Assembly (NCBI GenBank): GCA_018466975.1
Contig: CM031560.1
Location: forward strand, 2,232,001 to 2,296,000
Direction: 5' to 3'
Source: Sparassis latifolia
Lineage: Eukaryota > Basidiomycota > Agaricomycetes > Polyporales > Sparassidaceae
Length of the DNA stretch: 64,000 nucleotides
Of this stretch, positions 11,249 to 22,811 are shown in pieces (the stretch's first letter is position 1; each line of letters starts with the position of its first letter). A program made the position numbers and the translations under genes. Below the pieces are notes generated by a model. The model did not search any database. It was not told where the DNA came from and saw only the letters and a list, made by a program, of their open reading frames with translations.

Positions 11249-13709
11249 TACGGAGTGTAACGACCTTTGTGGCAACCGCATTCCTCATGTGACAACCGCA
11301 TCTAATTTATTCGCCTGACGAATTAACGCCACCATAATCTGAGCCCTCGGTCATGAATATCCTCCAATACAGCATGGTGCAGTTCATCGTCGTATCTCTG
11401 TTGTCCCGTTACCTCGAAGCTAGCTAGTACGTCGTTCTGTTGTCACCAACTGGGCAAATTTGTTCGCTATAGTTCGCGATCGCTTGGGGCATCTCTTGTA
11501 TCGACACGACTACCGCGCTAATGCGTGCGACATTCCTCCCCTTCCCCGAGCGTCGAACATATTTACACCGCTTGCAAATTATGCATCGTGGGAGAGGTCA
11601 TTGTTGCCAGGCCTTATGGAGACTGAAGTAAAGTTGACGCCGTCCGCGCAGCCGGAGGGAGCGCAAGAGCAAACGTGCTGAACATTGGCGCAACGGCGTC
11701 CTCCGCTTTGTTTATCCCACTTACCCGTGCATGCCGCTCGCTGGTTCTGTGAGAAGGAATCAGTCAGTAATGATGACACTCGGTAAGGATGTTGTCACCG
11801 GCGATCGCCCAGGTTTGGTGCATACGCAATGCTGGAACGTCAATGATGCTTGCCTCCACTACTGGAAGTAGAGCCTGCGGACCCAGTATGCCATGATCAA
11901 ATCCTAAACGCACAGCTTTTCGGGGGTTGTCCGCGAGCGCGGATGTCCTGAGTTTCTTGCGAACCTGGACGCCAAGTATGAGACTCACGAAAGTGCCGGG
12001 ACGCAGTGCACAGTTCTTCTGCACAGCGCGTCTCGCGGGCCCCGAGATCAGGTCGTCTACAGGTTCTCCTTGGGAGAACCCAAGGTTTTCCATCCGCAGA
12101 GTTGCAGTGACAATTTGAATTACAAGACGACGTGGGCTCGTACTAAGCCTTGTAGGGGACATAAATACTCGGGCCGTTGACGCATCTCAGATTTCATCTC
12201 TGTTTTGTGCGCCGTATGCTGGTACCGTCGTACGAAGACAGATGCCGTAGGCTCAATCGCTGTAGTCTCCCAAAAGCAGGCCGTAGACACTGTACAACTT
12301 CTCTTCCTCGGAATATTCGCATCTGACAACCACGGGGAATTGTGTTAATATTTTCCTCGGCCGCGAGGAAGTAATATAATAATCTCTCACCATAAAGGAG
12401 AGGCAAAATCTGCGGTCCATTCCTACTAGTAAAACCCTGTTTGGAGTGTCGATTTACCATTGGACGGCCGAAGGGGACTATCCTGGACCCGGGAAGTGGA
12501 AGAGAGCGTAGGGAAGGAGCTAGTTAGAGCTAGTTAGAGCTAGTTGCTAACACTCAGTGTATGTGCACTCCGACACTTCGCCATCTAAAATGGTTGACGA
12601 GCTGCTGTCCCACATGGAGAAACTGCAACGGGGTGACTAGAGGGTGAATTTCCTCCATATTACCTGTCAAGTTTGTGCTCCGCGGGCGGTAGCACCTCAA
12701 CATTATCCTCGGATGCGGCTATTGCGGATCTTCGAAGCTTCAGTATGAAATATGAAGACCACTATCGAGGACCACTCGCGCGGCGCAACAAAGTATGGGG
12801 TAAGATTGACTCCTTTGCAGGTAAGATGTCATACATGCTTCGATCCGCTCTATTTTCCAGGGACCAACAACGGTAGCTGATGAGTCCGTACCATGGCGGC
12901 CCGCCACCTTAGATTACGGACATCAGAATGAACTTAACAATGGAAGATAGACGGCAGTGCCCCGGTTACCTGCCAGTGTACTTATGCGACCACAAGGCAC
13001 CGTTACAGCTATGTAAGTAGTTGCAAATCGATAGGCCTCTGCGCGAAAGCCAGATACTGTAGATGTACAGGCGGACAATAAAAGTTTCTGATCGTGACCG
13101 CCGGACCTGACCCGGCGGCGGCGACGCTCTCGACGCTGTCAGCCGTGGCGGACTTTCTTCCAGGCTGCCGCCAATTGCCGGGTCTCAGAATTCACAGTCC
13201 GCGGAGCGTCGCTTTCAGGCGCGGGCCTATCGATTTGCTGTAATGGCCAGTACTGTTCTTCTAGCCAAGTTGCACTCAGCAATGAGTCACTCTGAAAACT
13301 CGGCCAGCAGACCTGCGCAAGTACTATATGAATCACGAGCATGAGTTCTCTTCTACTCTGCAAGGTTCGGAGGATTCTTGACTCAGTAGTCTCGTCCCTT
13401 GTAGGTTACGCTGTCTACCCTGATGTCTTAAAGACACGAGGGCTCCGGGAATAAAATTCTTTACCTTAGGTCGAAAAACTCAAGTAAGGGCTCCGAGGAC
13501 ACCCCTCCCTCCCCTCCCTCTTTCCAAAAAAGGATTTGCATGATTACATAAGCAAACGCAATATCGAGCACGATTCAGTTCCGCATGCATTTGGGTCTGT
13601 AAGCTATTTTCTGCACATGTGACTGGTCGAGAAGTAAAAAAGGTGGTGAGTTTCTGGTTTCTACCTCCGGTGTTCACCCTGCGCGAGGAGTTTTGCTTGT
13701 GTATGTTAC
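11249..13709. other. Gene-poor stretch with a short tandem repeat
   Basis: No family is recognisable. A minus-strand frame at 11764..12162 (132 codons) is the longest but has no known motif. Around 12516..12547 a 10-bp unit with core AGCTAGTTAG is repeated about three times. The rest looks like ageing non-coding or transposon-derived DNA. Confidence 0.35.
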
Positions 13710-13887
13710 TCGTGACATGATGGTCCCAATTTGCAGATTCTCATTCCCAAGGTTAATCTCTCTGTTACAGATGGAACAAAAGTGAGATGTCTCCGCAGGT
13801 TCCTTATCAAAAACTTCAGACATCATTCTCGAATAGAAGATAGTACTTTACTTCTGCACTCTTGTTCTTGTCCTTTTTGCGAGGCAT
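13710..13887 (-). CDS. Small zinc-finger-like gene fragment
   Basis: Two minus-strand exons fit together: 13852..13887 encodes 12 residues from ATG (a basic MPRKKDKNK start) and 13710..13790 continues in phase with HFCSICNREI. The intron 13791..13851 has donor GTAAAG and acceptor GGAG. The C-x2-C pair after a basic N-terminus resembles the short zinc-binding modules seen in orphan mushroom proteins. The exon that should supply the second metal-binding half was not found: the frame continues about 13 codons to a stop, and the candidate next intron would be too short. I take it as an unknown small gene or a remnant; function unknown. Confidence 0.3.
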
Positions 13888-15133
13888 TCCAGTCGCACCT
13901 GCAGGGATGAAAGAGACTCGGGGGAAATGGACGAGTTCATGGCTATATACTACGAGAATGGTGTTCACAAGTTAATCCGCAGCCCGAAATTCAAGGATTT
14001 ATCAGCGGGAGGTTGTCTCAACCATTGTTGAAGTGCGCTGAACTACAGAGATGCAATTTGGGTAACTCGGGAGCCATCTCAGAGCATATGGCCCATAACC
14101 CAACTAAGGACCCTGGGCTACCCCTCCTCCCTAACCTCCGGTCTCGGACTTTGCCGGCTGAGTCCTCGTGCTTAAAGACTTCCCTTTCAGGCTGGCCCGA
14201 GAATGATATTGGCCCTTCTCGTCTTCAAGCCTACACCTGGGAAACTCCAACTAGCGCTGCGGCGTTTCGGAGACCCAGTCCGGTGGACAACAACATCTGT
14301 TTGGTACTACCAAAAGTTCGCAATCACGTAGTGGCATGTGACATCAGTTGGAGGGAACTCAGGGAAAAAGCCTCCATACTGCCGCTGGATAGACTCTCGC
14401 GTCCGGTAGAAGATGCTCTTGGCGGTACTCTCCCATTAATAAAGCTTCAACACAAATATAGTAGACAATCTGCTTCAATCTTCGTTCCTCAGGATATCCG
14501 TGTCTGACCGCCTGTGACTCAACTCGATGTATGGGCGCTCGAATGTTCATCGCAAGTATCATACCAGGTGTGCAAGTTTTTTTTTCGACTTTCGGCGTGA
14601 TCTGACTTAAAATTCAACAGCTCTACAACTATCGGAGTGAACATCACTTATTTCTCGACTCGACCATCGCAAAGAGCAAGGAGTATTAGTTCTTTGATGA
14701 CAGACTTAAAGAGAAGTTACAACCAGGGCGTTCCATTGCAGCTGTTCACCGTGCTTGATCGCGCTTGATCGCTCACCCTGGTCGCCGAGGCCTCCTATGA
14801 TTTTGAAATCCATCTGCCAGGTCCTGGTGATAGTAGACCGATTTCCCAAGTACCCCGGTTTTACTACCACTTGGTCACGGTGATACATGCAACGTCCCGC
14901 ATTGCGCTATCCACGGGGATCGGGACGGCTTCAATATGGTCCACTGTATTCCCTCAAACATTGTGGTATGCCTTCATTTTCTGGGGCGCTATACCTTCCG
15001 CTGTTCCTGAGCTCCCTTGTTGGTCGTGCAACGCACTGCTCTGTTGATGTAGGTTGACGCATCTCAGCCGCCTTATGTTTCGTGTGTATATGTTGAATCG
15101 CGCGAAGCTCGGGGCGCCTCATGTTTCTCGTGG
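13888..15133. other. Unassigned region upstream of the secreted RlpA-like gene
   Basis: A 164-codon plus-strand frame at 14013..14507 is the longest open stretch but shows no recognisable motif, no intron signals and no plausible flanks, so I do not call it a gene. Nothing else was recognised. Confidence 0.35.
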
Positions 15134-15139
15134 TATAAA
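15134..15139 (+). promoter_or_regulatory. TATA box of the RlpA-like gene
   Basis: TATAAA lies 135 bp upstream of the ATG at 15274. Its position suits a transcription start about 100 bp before the coding region. Confidence 0.5.
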
Positions 15140-15273
15140 GACAAGGAAAGTTGCAGTGTTCTTTACCAGTCTCATTCCCTCCTTGTGTTTTCTCATTGCT
15201 GCTCGTGTTGTTGTATTGCCATTGCTTCCCACACATTACAATCCGACCTTCAAGTCAGTATCACTGTCACATA

Positions 15274-15844
15274 ATGCCTCGGTTGGCCACCCTCATTTTT
15301 GTCATCTGTGTCCTCGCCTCCGCTGCGTTTTCTTCCCCTGTTCCCGACAACGGAGCGTCGTTGGTGAAGCGTATCACCCACACCGGCAGGGTAAGTCTCA
15401 TCATAAGCTAGTGCTACTCGTATTAAGGTCTCTTTCCAGGGCACCTGGTTTGATGTCGGCCTCGGTGCTTGCGGCTACACAGACCAGAACAGTGATCACA
15501 TCGTAGCGATCTCTCATGATATCTACGGCAGCGGCGGCAACTGCAATCAGGTTAGTCTTCATATCAAATTCCTTGCGAAAGCATACTCTAAATCAGTATT
15601 CAGTACATGGCAATCACCAACAACGCCAACGGAGTGACCGTGATCGGTCGCACTCGTGACAAATGCATGGGTTGCAACGCTAACGATATTGGTGGGCGAC
15701 TGTCAGATTTATATTCTCGAAAGCGGAAACTCACATTTATTTGCAGACATGAGTCGGTCTCTGTTTGAGGCGTTGGGAGCCGCCCTCTCTGTGGGTGTCC
15801 TCGACGTGTCCTGGCACTTCGAGAACTGGGATTACAACCCGTAA
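15274..15844 (+). CDS. Secreted RlpA-like double-psi beta-barrel protein
   Basis: Small secreted protein of the RlpA/expansin-like fold family, abundant in mushroom genomes and expressed in fruiting bodies or at wounds in several species; the biochemical role is unsettled. Exons 15274..15390, 15440..15550, 15604..15691 and 15747..15844 give 137 aa. Residues 1-21 are a signal peptide (hydrophobic ATLIFVICVLASAAF), followed by a short propeptide ending in Lys-Arg at about 34, a Kex2-type site. The barrel follows: GTWFDVGLGACG, a Gly-rich GSGGNCN stretch, and MGCNANDI with paired Cys, ending in WHFENWDYNP. All introns are 49-55 bp. A broken paralogue lies at 10745..11248. Confidence 0.88.
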
Positions 15845-16566
15845 ATAGGTCCGCAACGGTCACAACAGTGATCCCATCCATCAGGCGATATTTATTAGCA
15901 TTTACGTTCTTTTGGGGTTTTCGAGATTGTTGTCCACTACTGTATCACTTCCCTTCTACAGTGGAAGCTTAGGCTGTCGGCCGTGTACTTAAAACGCGGT
16001 GCGACAATAGATCGGCGCTTTTGTACGTAGAGATGTCGGATTGCTTTTGCAGCGCGCTTTGGGTTTCCGTTGACCTACCTGCAAGCCTGTTTGCGCCCAG
16101 TCTTTGGTAGCCCATTCGGCTTTCACTGATTCGCGAGCATCAGACATCTTTCTATCTTGACGACGTTCACATTCGAGCCAACTCCACTGACACAGCAAAA
16201 TTGTCGCCAGGATGAAACTGATACAATTGCGTACGAGACAAACAAACAAGTACCGCTAAATGTAATGCAATAGCTAACAAATAGTGCAAGTGATCCCGAG
16301 AAAAACATCTGACATGTACACCTCCAAGTGAGGCTTCTGCTTAGAGAGCGACGATCTGTATCAACTGTAAGAGTGAATCAGTCCATCTCTTCAGCAGATT
16401 CCGGCATAACCGGTGGCGCCTCGCGCTCTTGACACGATCATTTTCCCCATGTGAATCCATATCATTATTTCTTTCTGCTCTTCATTCCCTCCCGCCCGGG
16501 AGGGCAGGCCGAAGCGTCGGTATGTGGTTGCTTGTCGGAGCGGAACGAGTCGTCAAGTTGCGCTTA
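15845..16566. other. Intergenic, convergent 3' ends
   Basis: Lies between the plus-strand RlpA-like gene and the minus-strand zf-C3H1 gene, so both 3' untranslated regions probably sit here. No further gene was seen. Confidence 0.4.
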
Positions 16567-19500
16567 TCATCGCAAGCCCAGCGACGCTAGCGCCTCCGAA
16601 ACACGATCGTCGAACGCTTCCCCTGCAGAGTGCCGTCGCACGCCTGAAAGCGTATTCAGGAGGTCTTCGGCGCTGTACGGCGAGCCTGTCGGCATTGCAG
16701 CATACAGGTACTGTGCAGTCTCTTCGTCTGTGATGAAGACGTAGGACAAAACATCGGGAGTGGTGCATGCAAATGAGAGCAGGAAATGAAGACGTCAGCA
16801 ACCTTGAACAGTGGTGAAGGTGCGTACCGTTAGGCTCCACCGAAGATAACCTCGATAGATGGACATCCTCGCAGTTACGATCCCGGCACTCTCCTCCTCC
16901 TGGAATTTCATACCGACATATCCGTTTCGTGGGGTCCATCAAAACTCTTCCCGCAGCGACCATCTTCAGGGGCTCGAGATCAATAGATGATGCCACATTG
17001 AGGGCTAATGTCTTGTTAGTTCGTTGATGTACGCTTGCAGAGCCACCAGCGCCCGACGGGTGTTGTAAGTAAGGTCGTAAGGTAGGGTAACAGTCTAACG
17101 GCGAAGAGTAAGCAGTAAATCCAGAAGTTTGCTCTTGATCTTGCTGTAGCTCTTGATCAGTACTTGAAAGCGAGTCTATCTGATGTAGATGTTAACCCCG
17201 TCAGTACATATCGACGGAGCGACGCATCTCTGGGATTCATCGTAAAAACGAAGGAAAGGCTGTCACGCACCTGAGCCGACGCCACCGCATCAGAGCTGAC
17301 AACGTCGACTTGAGCCTCGATTCGAGATGGAATCCAACTTGCATAGTGTGTTCCGTTAACCTAAATAATGGAAAAGAACGAAAGGGAAACGAAGCGAAAG
17401 AATAGAAGTACAGGAAAAAAAGGCAAACGCAGACGAGTGAGAAGGAAAAAAAACAAAAGGTATATGTTAAGCCAAACTCTCCACAACCGCATGAGGCGGC
17501 ACGAAGAAAGAACGGATCCTTGCCACTTGTTCTTGCCGTGCTTCAGCGGTCAAAACTACATCAGTATCATCATAAAATCATATTATGAGATAGTGTGACA
17601 ATGAGCAAACAACGGAAAAAGAAAGAACAAGGGTGTGAGGAAGATAGCGACACGCGAACATCAGCACTCGCCTTTGTCACCCGTGGTGGCATGCTCCAAG
17701 GAATTCATGATCACATCTAGAGGCAACGTCAGCTAGTGTAACATCAAGCCGAAGCAGCGCAGAGAGGAGGACCGATTGGGGTTGCAGCGCTGCTGTCAGA
17801 TGCCGATACTGATTCTGGTAATGGTATTGACAACTGTAGAGGGCCTGATGCTGCTAATTAGAAAGATAGAACAGTTAGTGCAACAAACAGTTTCTAACTG
17901 ACCAGACGGCGAAGGCACGAGCGTCGAGTTCTGTTCTTCCTTCGTCACAACGTTGGGCGTTCCCACCTCAGTAGAATGACTGCTGGATCCCGCCAGTGAT
18001 TCGGCATACAACGAATCATCCTCCTCTCGCTTAACAGCGGCGGCTGTTGGCGGTGTTGATCTTCGGGACAACTACAGACACGGGCATATCAACAACACGA
18101 ACAACCTGGCGGCGAAGGTAGCGCTCACAGTGGCAAGCTTTCGCAGTCTGGTCTGCTCTCTTTGTGAGATGAGCTCTCGCATCTTTCTGATCTCCGCTTC
18201 CTTCGCAAGCAGTGCACTCGGAGACATGAAGCCCGACGGTGTAGAGCTAGGAGACATAACTCTTGACGACCCCAGCATTCCAGGTAGATGGGAACTAGAA
18301 GCCGACGCTCCTCCGTACGACCCGCCTGCATCGTACTGCTGATCATCACCATTGATGGTATGCTCTATCTCGTCTTCACTATCGCTGAGATTGATGACGC
18401 AGCGCCGCATCCCATTGATACCGGCAAAGGAACCGTGTTTCCGTCTCACGGAAGAATGATAGCGCCCTGAACGATGCCCATTGCTCGAATGCGAACGCGA
18501 AGGACCAGGCTCCATGTCGACAAAGTCGGCAGCGACAGGCCGCTTCCCCGATCTGCGCGATGCTGGCCCCACTGAACCACGTCCCATCGAACCCGACCGC
18601 GAACGCTCCAGCACCAATCCAGGTATCGCATCCATGTCTGTATCGCTGCCGTTCAACGTAAGGTGCCCACTGTCCGAGGTTTCAACGGTGGAAGACGACG
18701 TGCTCGAGGAGATTTCTGTCGACGACGGTGGTGCAGGCACGTACGTGGTAATTGGAGACGCGTTATCAGACATCGACATCGATCTGCTCGGCGACGCCGA
18801 CGGCGGAGAGGCGTACAGCGCGTCGTTGACTGCCGACAAACCAGGAATCGGCTCATCGATGTCCATATCGTCAAACGTGCTCGTCCGACTCAATGGATGT
18901 GCTCTGACGGGCACTGCCTTTCCCTTCTCGCTCGAACTGCCACCCGCAGGCTCGATGCTCTTCAAAAAATCATCCACTGATTTGGGAACCTCTGCTGCCA
19001 TCTCCACGTCCGTCGGCTCGGCCATCGTAGGTGTAGAAGGGGTCAATACAGTGGTTAACGACTGTTGCTTGAGTCTACGTGAGTCCAGAACCGCCTTACG
19101 AGCCAACAGCTCTTGGCGTCTCTGTTGTTCCATATCGAGTAAGTTCGCATTGGTAGGGGCTGAAGGCGTGGGTGTAGAGGGAAGGCCAGGAACAAAAGAA
19201 GGTGCCGCTACAGACAGACCATACGTTTTGGAGGATAAACTTGCAGAGTCAGTTTTAACACCGCCTTGAGGGACAGCCGGTCTCGGCGGGAGGCTAGGAT
19301 GATCGGGTCCTGGGCGAGCAGCGATGGACGGCTGCGAGTAAATTGACGTAGGGTCTGTACGGGGCGCAACATCGGAGATGAGCGCATTCTGCTCCTGGAA
19401 CATCGTCGGCTCGTATGACAGGATTCCGGTGGTATCAAGGTTTGAAGGAAGTCGAAGGTTCAACTCGACGAAGACGTAATAGACAATTGCACGGGTGAGG

Positions 19501-20271
19501 CCACAATTGACTAGGTACTCCGGAGGGACGCCCCAGCCAAGGAGATCTAATACGATATCTTTCGCAGCGTCATATTGGGCTTGGTTCACTATAATATCGA
19601 CAATAAATCAGCAGATTACAGTGAAAGAGCCACAATGAATACAAACTTGACAGTCCTGGTCGCACATGATTGGCATCGACTGCGTAAGGAAGGGCCGGAG
19701 AGGGCAGCTGCGGCTCGGAAGCTGACGCAACGCTACTTGCAGAATCGAGCGGTAACAGGACTACGGGTTCTGTATTGATCAGTGGTGGCGGTGCCTTTGG
19801 AAGACTCGGCTGTTTGACCAATTCTTGCGGAGGAGGCCGTGGTGGTTCCGGGACGGCAAGCCTCGCTGGCCGAGGAACCGGAGTGGGGGGAGCCGTCTCA
19901 GAGTCGCTGATCTCGCCTTCTTCTCTTGCTTGGCCTTCATCGACTTCCATAGCGTCCGATGCTGGTGGTGGTGTAGAGTGCGACGCAGTAGATGCTGTTG
20001 GCGCTGAAGCTACAGAAGACGCACCAGATAACGGTTCTTCCTGACCGTAATCAAGCTGGATCGAGGAAGAAACCGCAGGAGAGCGGGGCGGCAGACTACT
20101 CATCGGTTCAACCAGAAGAGATAATGCTTTTCGACGCTTTGACTTGAGGGTCAGAAGAGCAGCTGCACGAAGAGACGCGGCGGGATCCTCAGCAGTCACA
20201 GATGAACCTGGCGCCGATCCTGGCTGATGGTGGGTGTTCTGGGATTGCTCTGACGCAAAGTGATCAGACAT
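16567..20271 (-). CDS. zf-C3H1 domain protein, Red1/ZFC3H1-like RNA surveillance factor
   Basis: The family includes fission-yeast Red1 and human ZFC3H1, scaffolds that link the nuclear exosome to the Mtl1/MTR4 helicase. Exons: 19647..20271, 18129..19588, 17903..18071, 17773..17853, 17681..17716, 17488..17555, 17271..17360, 16828..17179, 16567..16727; 1013 aa. The first ~650 residues are disordered, Ser/Pro-rich with acidic patches, and include a short coiled segment (MEQQRRQELLARKAVL) near 340. The diagnostic part is C-terminal: ICRYEIPGGGECRDRNCED then VHLSR, a C-x8-C-x5-C-x3-H finger at about 930. The 17488..17555 exon encodes the conserved EARQEQVARIRSFFVPP. Acceptor choice at 17850/17853 is ambiguous by one codon. 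Assignment to the domain is firm; orthology to Red1 is inferred. Confidence 0.85.
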
Positions 20272-20509
20272 TGTGGGAAGTACCGCCTGAGCGATGAATC
20301 AAGAGGATAAAGGGAGAATATAGGTGACGAAGGTTGAGTATAACGGAGAGTGTGCATAAGAGTGTAAGCACACGGGCGCTTATCTTACATCCTCAGTTCC
20401 TCACGCACGGACCACCTCTCTGGACGAATTCATCAAAATGATTGTATAGTTATCAACAACTTGCAACATAACTACTACATCTATCCAGCTCCCGAGGCGT
20501 GCAGGGTCA

Positions 20510-21808
20510 TTAGTTGAATCTCACACCAGCTTTCACCACCAAAGGCAAAATTCCTGCAAGCATATCGAGCTGAGCCATGAGTGAGAATTTAGTCGATCAA
20601 ACCACTTGCCTCCCGTCGTGAGAGCGTACGGTGAACGCCCCATCGATGCCAGCAGTCCGTTAATGATCCCTCCATGAGCTGTTATTGAGATGTCTACGAT
20701 CACCAGTCGGTATCCTGCGTACGACGAAATATAGTAGACACTCACAAACTTCCTCATCTCTTTCGAAAATTCGGTCCAACACCAAACCTGCACGCTCTTT
20801 GACCTGCGCTTTGGTTTCTCGTTCTGGACCCCAGATCAAGTCTTCCTCCGTAAATCCCGGCTCAGCGGTGTAGACTGGAGGGGGGAAGTTTTTGTAGATC
20901 TTCGACAGTGGGTTACGCATGTCGCACGTGTGCTCCCCGAACTCCTCGCGAAGATTCTGGCGACACCTGTCAGCGAAGAACAGAAGTATAGCAAGAAGGT
21001 AAAAATCATCACTTCAAGGATCGTGACATTCTGCTTTCCGAGAATAACTGACTTGTTGAATGTGAAGTCCCAGGTGCTCAACGCTCTGTGCAAGGGACTA
21101 GCATAACAACGCTCGGGCATTGGGATGCCGTGAACCATCTCAGCTGTCCACGCCGAGCGAGCAGCCTCAGCTTGAGCGTTACCGAGCTCGGTGAGGAGGG
21201 GGTCAGGACCCCAAGTGATCTCGCCGTCACCATTGAGCTTGGACCAGTAGCTGCAAGTAATATCCATAACACCCATGGGCATATAGTGAGAGGATACAAC
21301 CTTGAAACTGCTTACTCGTCCCATGCCTGCGATCGAGAAGACTGTTCAACACGCACCCAAGCAGAGAAGGAGCGATGCGCACCTTCGTACCGTACTTCTG
21401 TTCCCCCACGTTGTCTATCGTAAGATTCGTTATATAATCTTACCCATAGGACGAACGTCTAAGTAAACGTACGAAATCCTTGACCATGTCGGCCCAGAAA
21501 TAAGACCTTATACGTAGTCCCGGCTGGAGCAGTTCTATTCAATTCGGCAACCCGAGTTTTGAACTTGTCCCAGTGGTCTGGAGAATCATCTAGGAGACCG
21601 AGACGAGGCGGAAACTATAGCATGCATTTATTGGCGCAATAAGAGGAAGGAAGATTTACACTCACAGCTGGGATGCTTGAAGGATCCGCGTTGGGGTCAT
21701 CCTGAGCAAAAAAGCCAGACACTATCTGCAAGTAACGGGTGTCAATGAAACTTCGGAGCAGCCAGACACTCTACCCACGGAATAATCTCGAAACGGCGAG
21801 GTGTGCAT
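20510..21808 (-). CDS. Histidine phosphatase (phosphoglycerate-mutase-like)
   Basis: Histidine phosphatase superfamily branch 1, the fungal cytosolic PGAM-like group; the true substrate is unknown. Exons 21779..21808, 21666..21725, 21473..21614, 21383..21414, 21316..21326, 21013..21250, 20746..20956, 20610..20693 and 20510..20553 give 283 aa. The catalytic arginine-histidine motif is LGRHGQGFHN near residue 80; the second histidine is in ISITAHGGIING near 240. The ERCYASPLHRA stretch with its conserved Arg lies between. One exon is only 11 bp. The last intron, 20554..20609, starts GCAAGT rather than GT; this is the only choice that keeps the frame to the ending GILPLVVKA. It lies directly upstream, on the minus strand, of the zf-C3H1 start. 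Confidence 0.88.
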
Positions 21809-22251
21809 TGCGGTGACTGGCAAATCAAATATCCCGACGAGAAACGTCGTTGGGAGGCTCTGCGAAGACTTCGAATACTTTGGGATCGCTGGATGATGGC
21901 GCCAGCTTGTTCACATAAAGCATCCAGCTGGAGGTGAGGTAAGCGCGAAACGACGGTCGACATCGATGATGGTGTCTCGAAAGAATATTTGCGCATGCGC
22001 GGACGGCAGCTAACATGCCTCTAGTACGCAGCGCATGATGTCGACGTCGGTAGTTCAGACATGTCGCACTAAATAATTGCATATCTTTCTGGACGAGAGG
22101 CTAGTCTGCTTGAATTGGCGGGTGTCACACGGACTCACACCGTACTATGTAGCTAGTTCAGATTCCTGGTTGTATACGTATTGCATGTCTTTCTGGACGC
22201 CAGTGGCATTTGCATCCCGACGAACATTTTCGTACGGGTCAAGTATCGCAG
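21809..22251. other. Intergenic between the phosphatase and the NmrA remnant
   Basis: Holds the phosphatase promoter side. Nothing else was recognised before the decayed NmrA copy starts. Confidence 0.4.
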
Positions 22252-22585
22252 AGGCCACCGAACCTCACCTCCTCAAACGTTGTTCGCACTTTAGTGATCA
22301 GATTACAATGGCGCTGCTAGGGCGACTTGCGAAATGCGCCCGAGCCCTGTATGTTCTTCACGGTAAACATCTACATGAATATTCGAGCCCCACACAATCT
22401 GCCGCGGCTGTATGCAGCGCGACGAGCGCGTCCTGCGAGAACGTTTCGCTGGGGAAGTTGAGACTAGCTGTCGCGTTCACCGAGAGCGCGAATTGGCTAA
22501 GCATCACCGTGACTTGTCGCGCGACGTCGCAGATGTGCCGAGGAGGCAATCGCCGATTATAGGTACCTCGTATCTCGTATGCGGA
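22252..22585 (-). pseudogene. Decayed 3' fragment of an NmrA-like gene
   Basis: A degenerate duplicate of the last exon of the neighbouring NmrA gene (22812..23285), same orientation. Plus-strand identity is obvious in blocks such as gcccgagccctgtatg, shared near 22341 and 22916. Translated pieces match: LSQFALSVNATASLNFPSE against LSQPACSANATLNFPSE, then SQDALVAL in both. Small indels and stops remove any continuous frame, and the 5' half of the gene (Gly-rich nucleotide-binding loop) is absent. I infer a tandem duplication that then lost its 5' part. Confidence 0.8.
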
Positions 22586-22811
22586 CATCAACGTTCTTGT
22601 TACCTAGCTATAAGGCTTTTGCGGCCTTTGGTGGTCCTTAAGTCGCGGGAAATGCACTGAACCGAGCTCGAGTGTATTCGGAAGGCAAGTTTTCAGCGAG
22701 TAGACGAAAAACCCATCTACGCGGTTGAGCGCGTATTCAACGCCTCGGCTAACTCCGACGCCTCGACTATAAGCCCTGCGTGCTGATGAGGAGATGAGGA
22801 GAGTACGTATC

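Noticed and set aside
14013..14507. 164-codon single-exon plus-strand frame
   Set aside because: No motif, no intron, no promoter or family resemblance in a genome where genes are intron-rich; chance length cannot be excluded.
18481..19269. 262-codon plus-strand frame
   Set aside because: Antisense to the disordered region of the zf-C3H1 gene, without motifs.
22077..22562. 161-codon plus-strand frame
   Set aside because: Antisense to the decayed NmrA copy; its apparent openness reflects codon bias of the parent gene.
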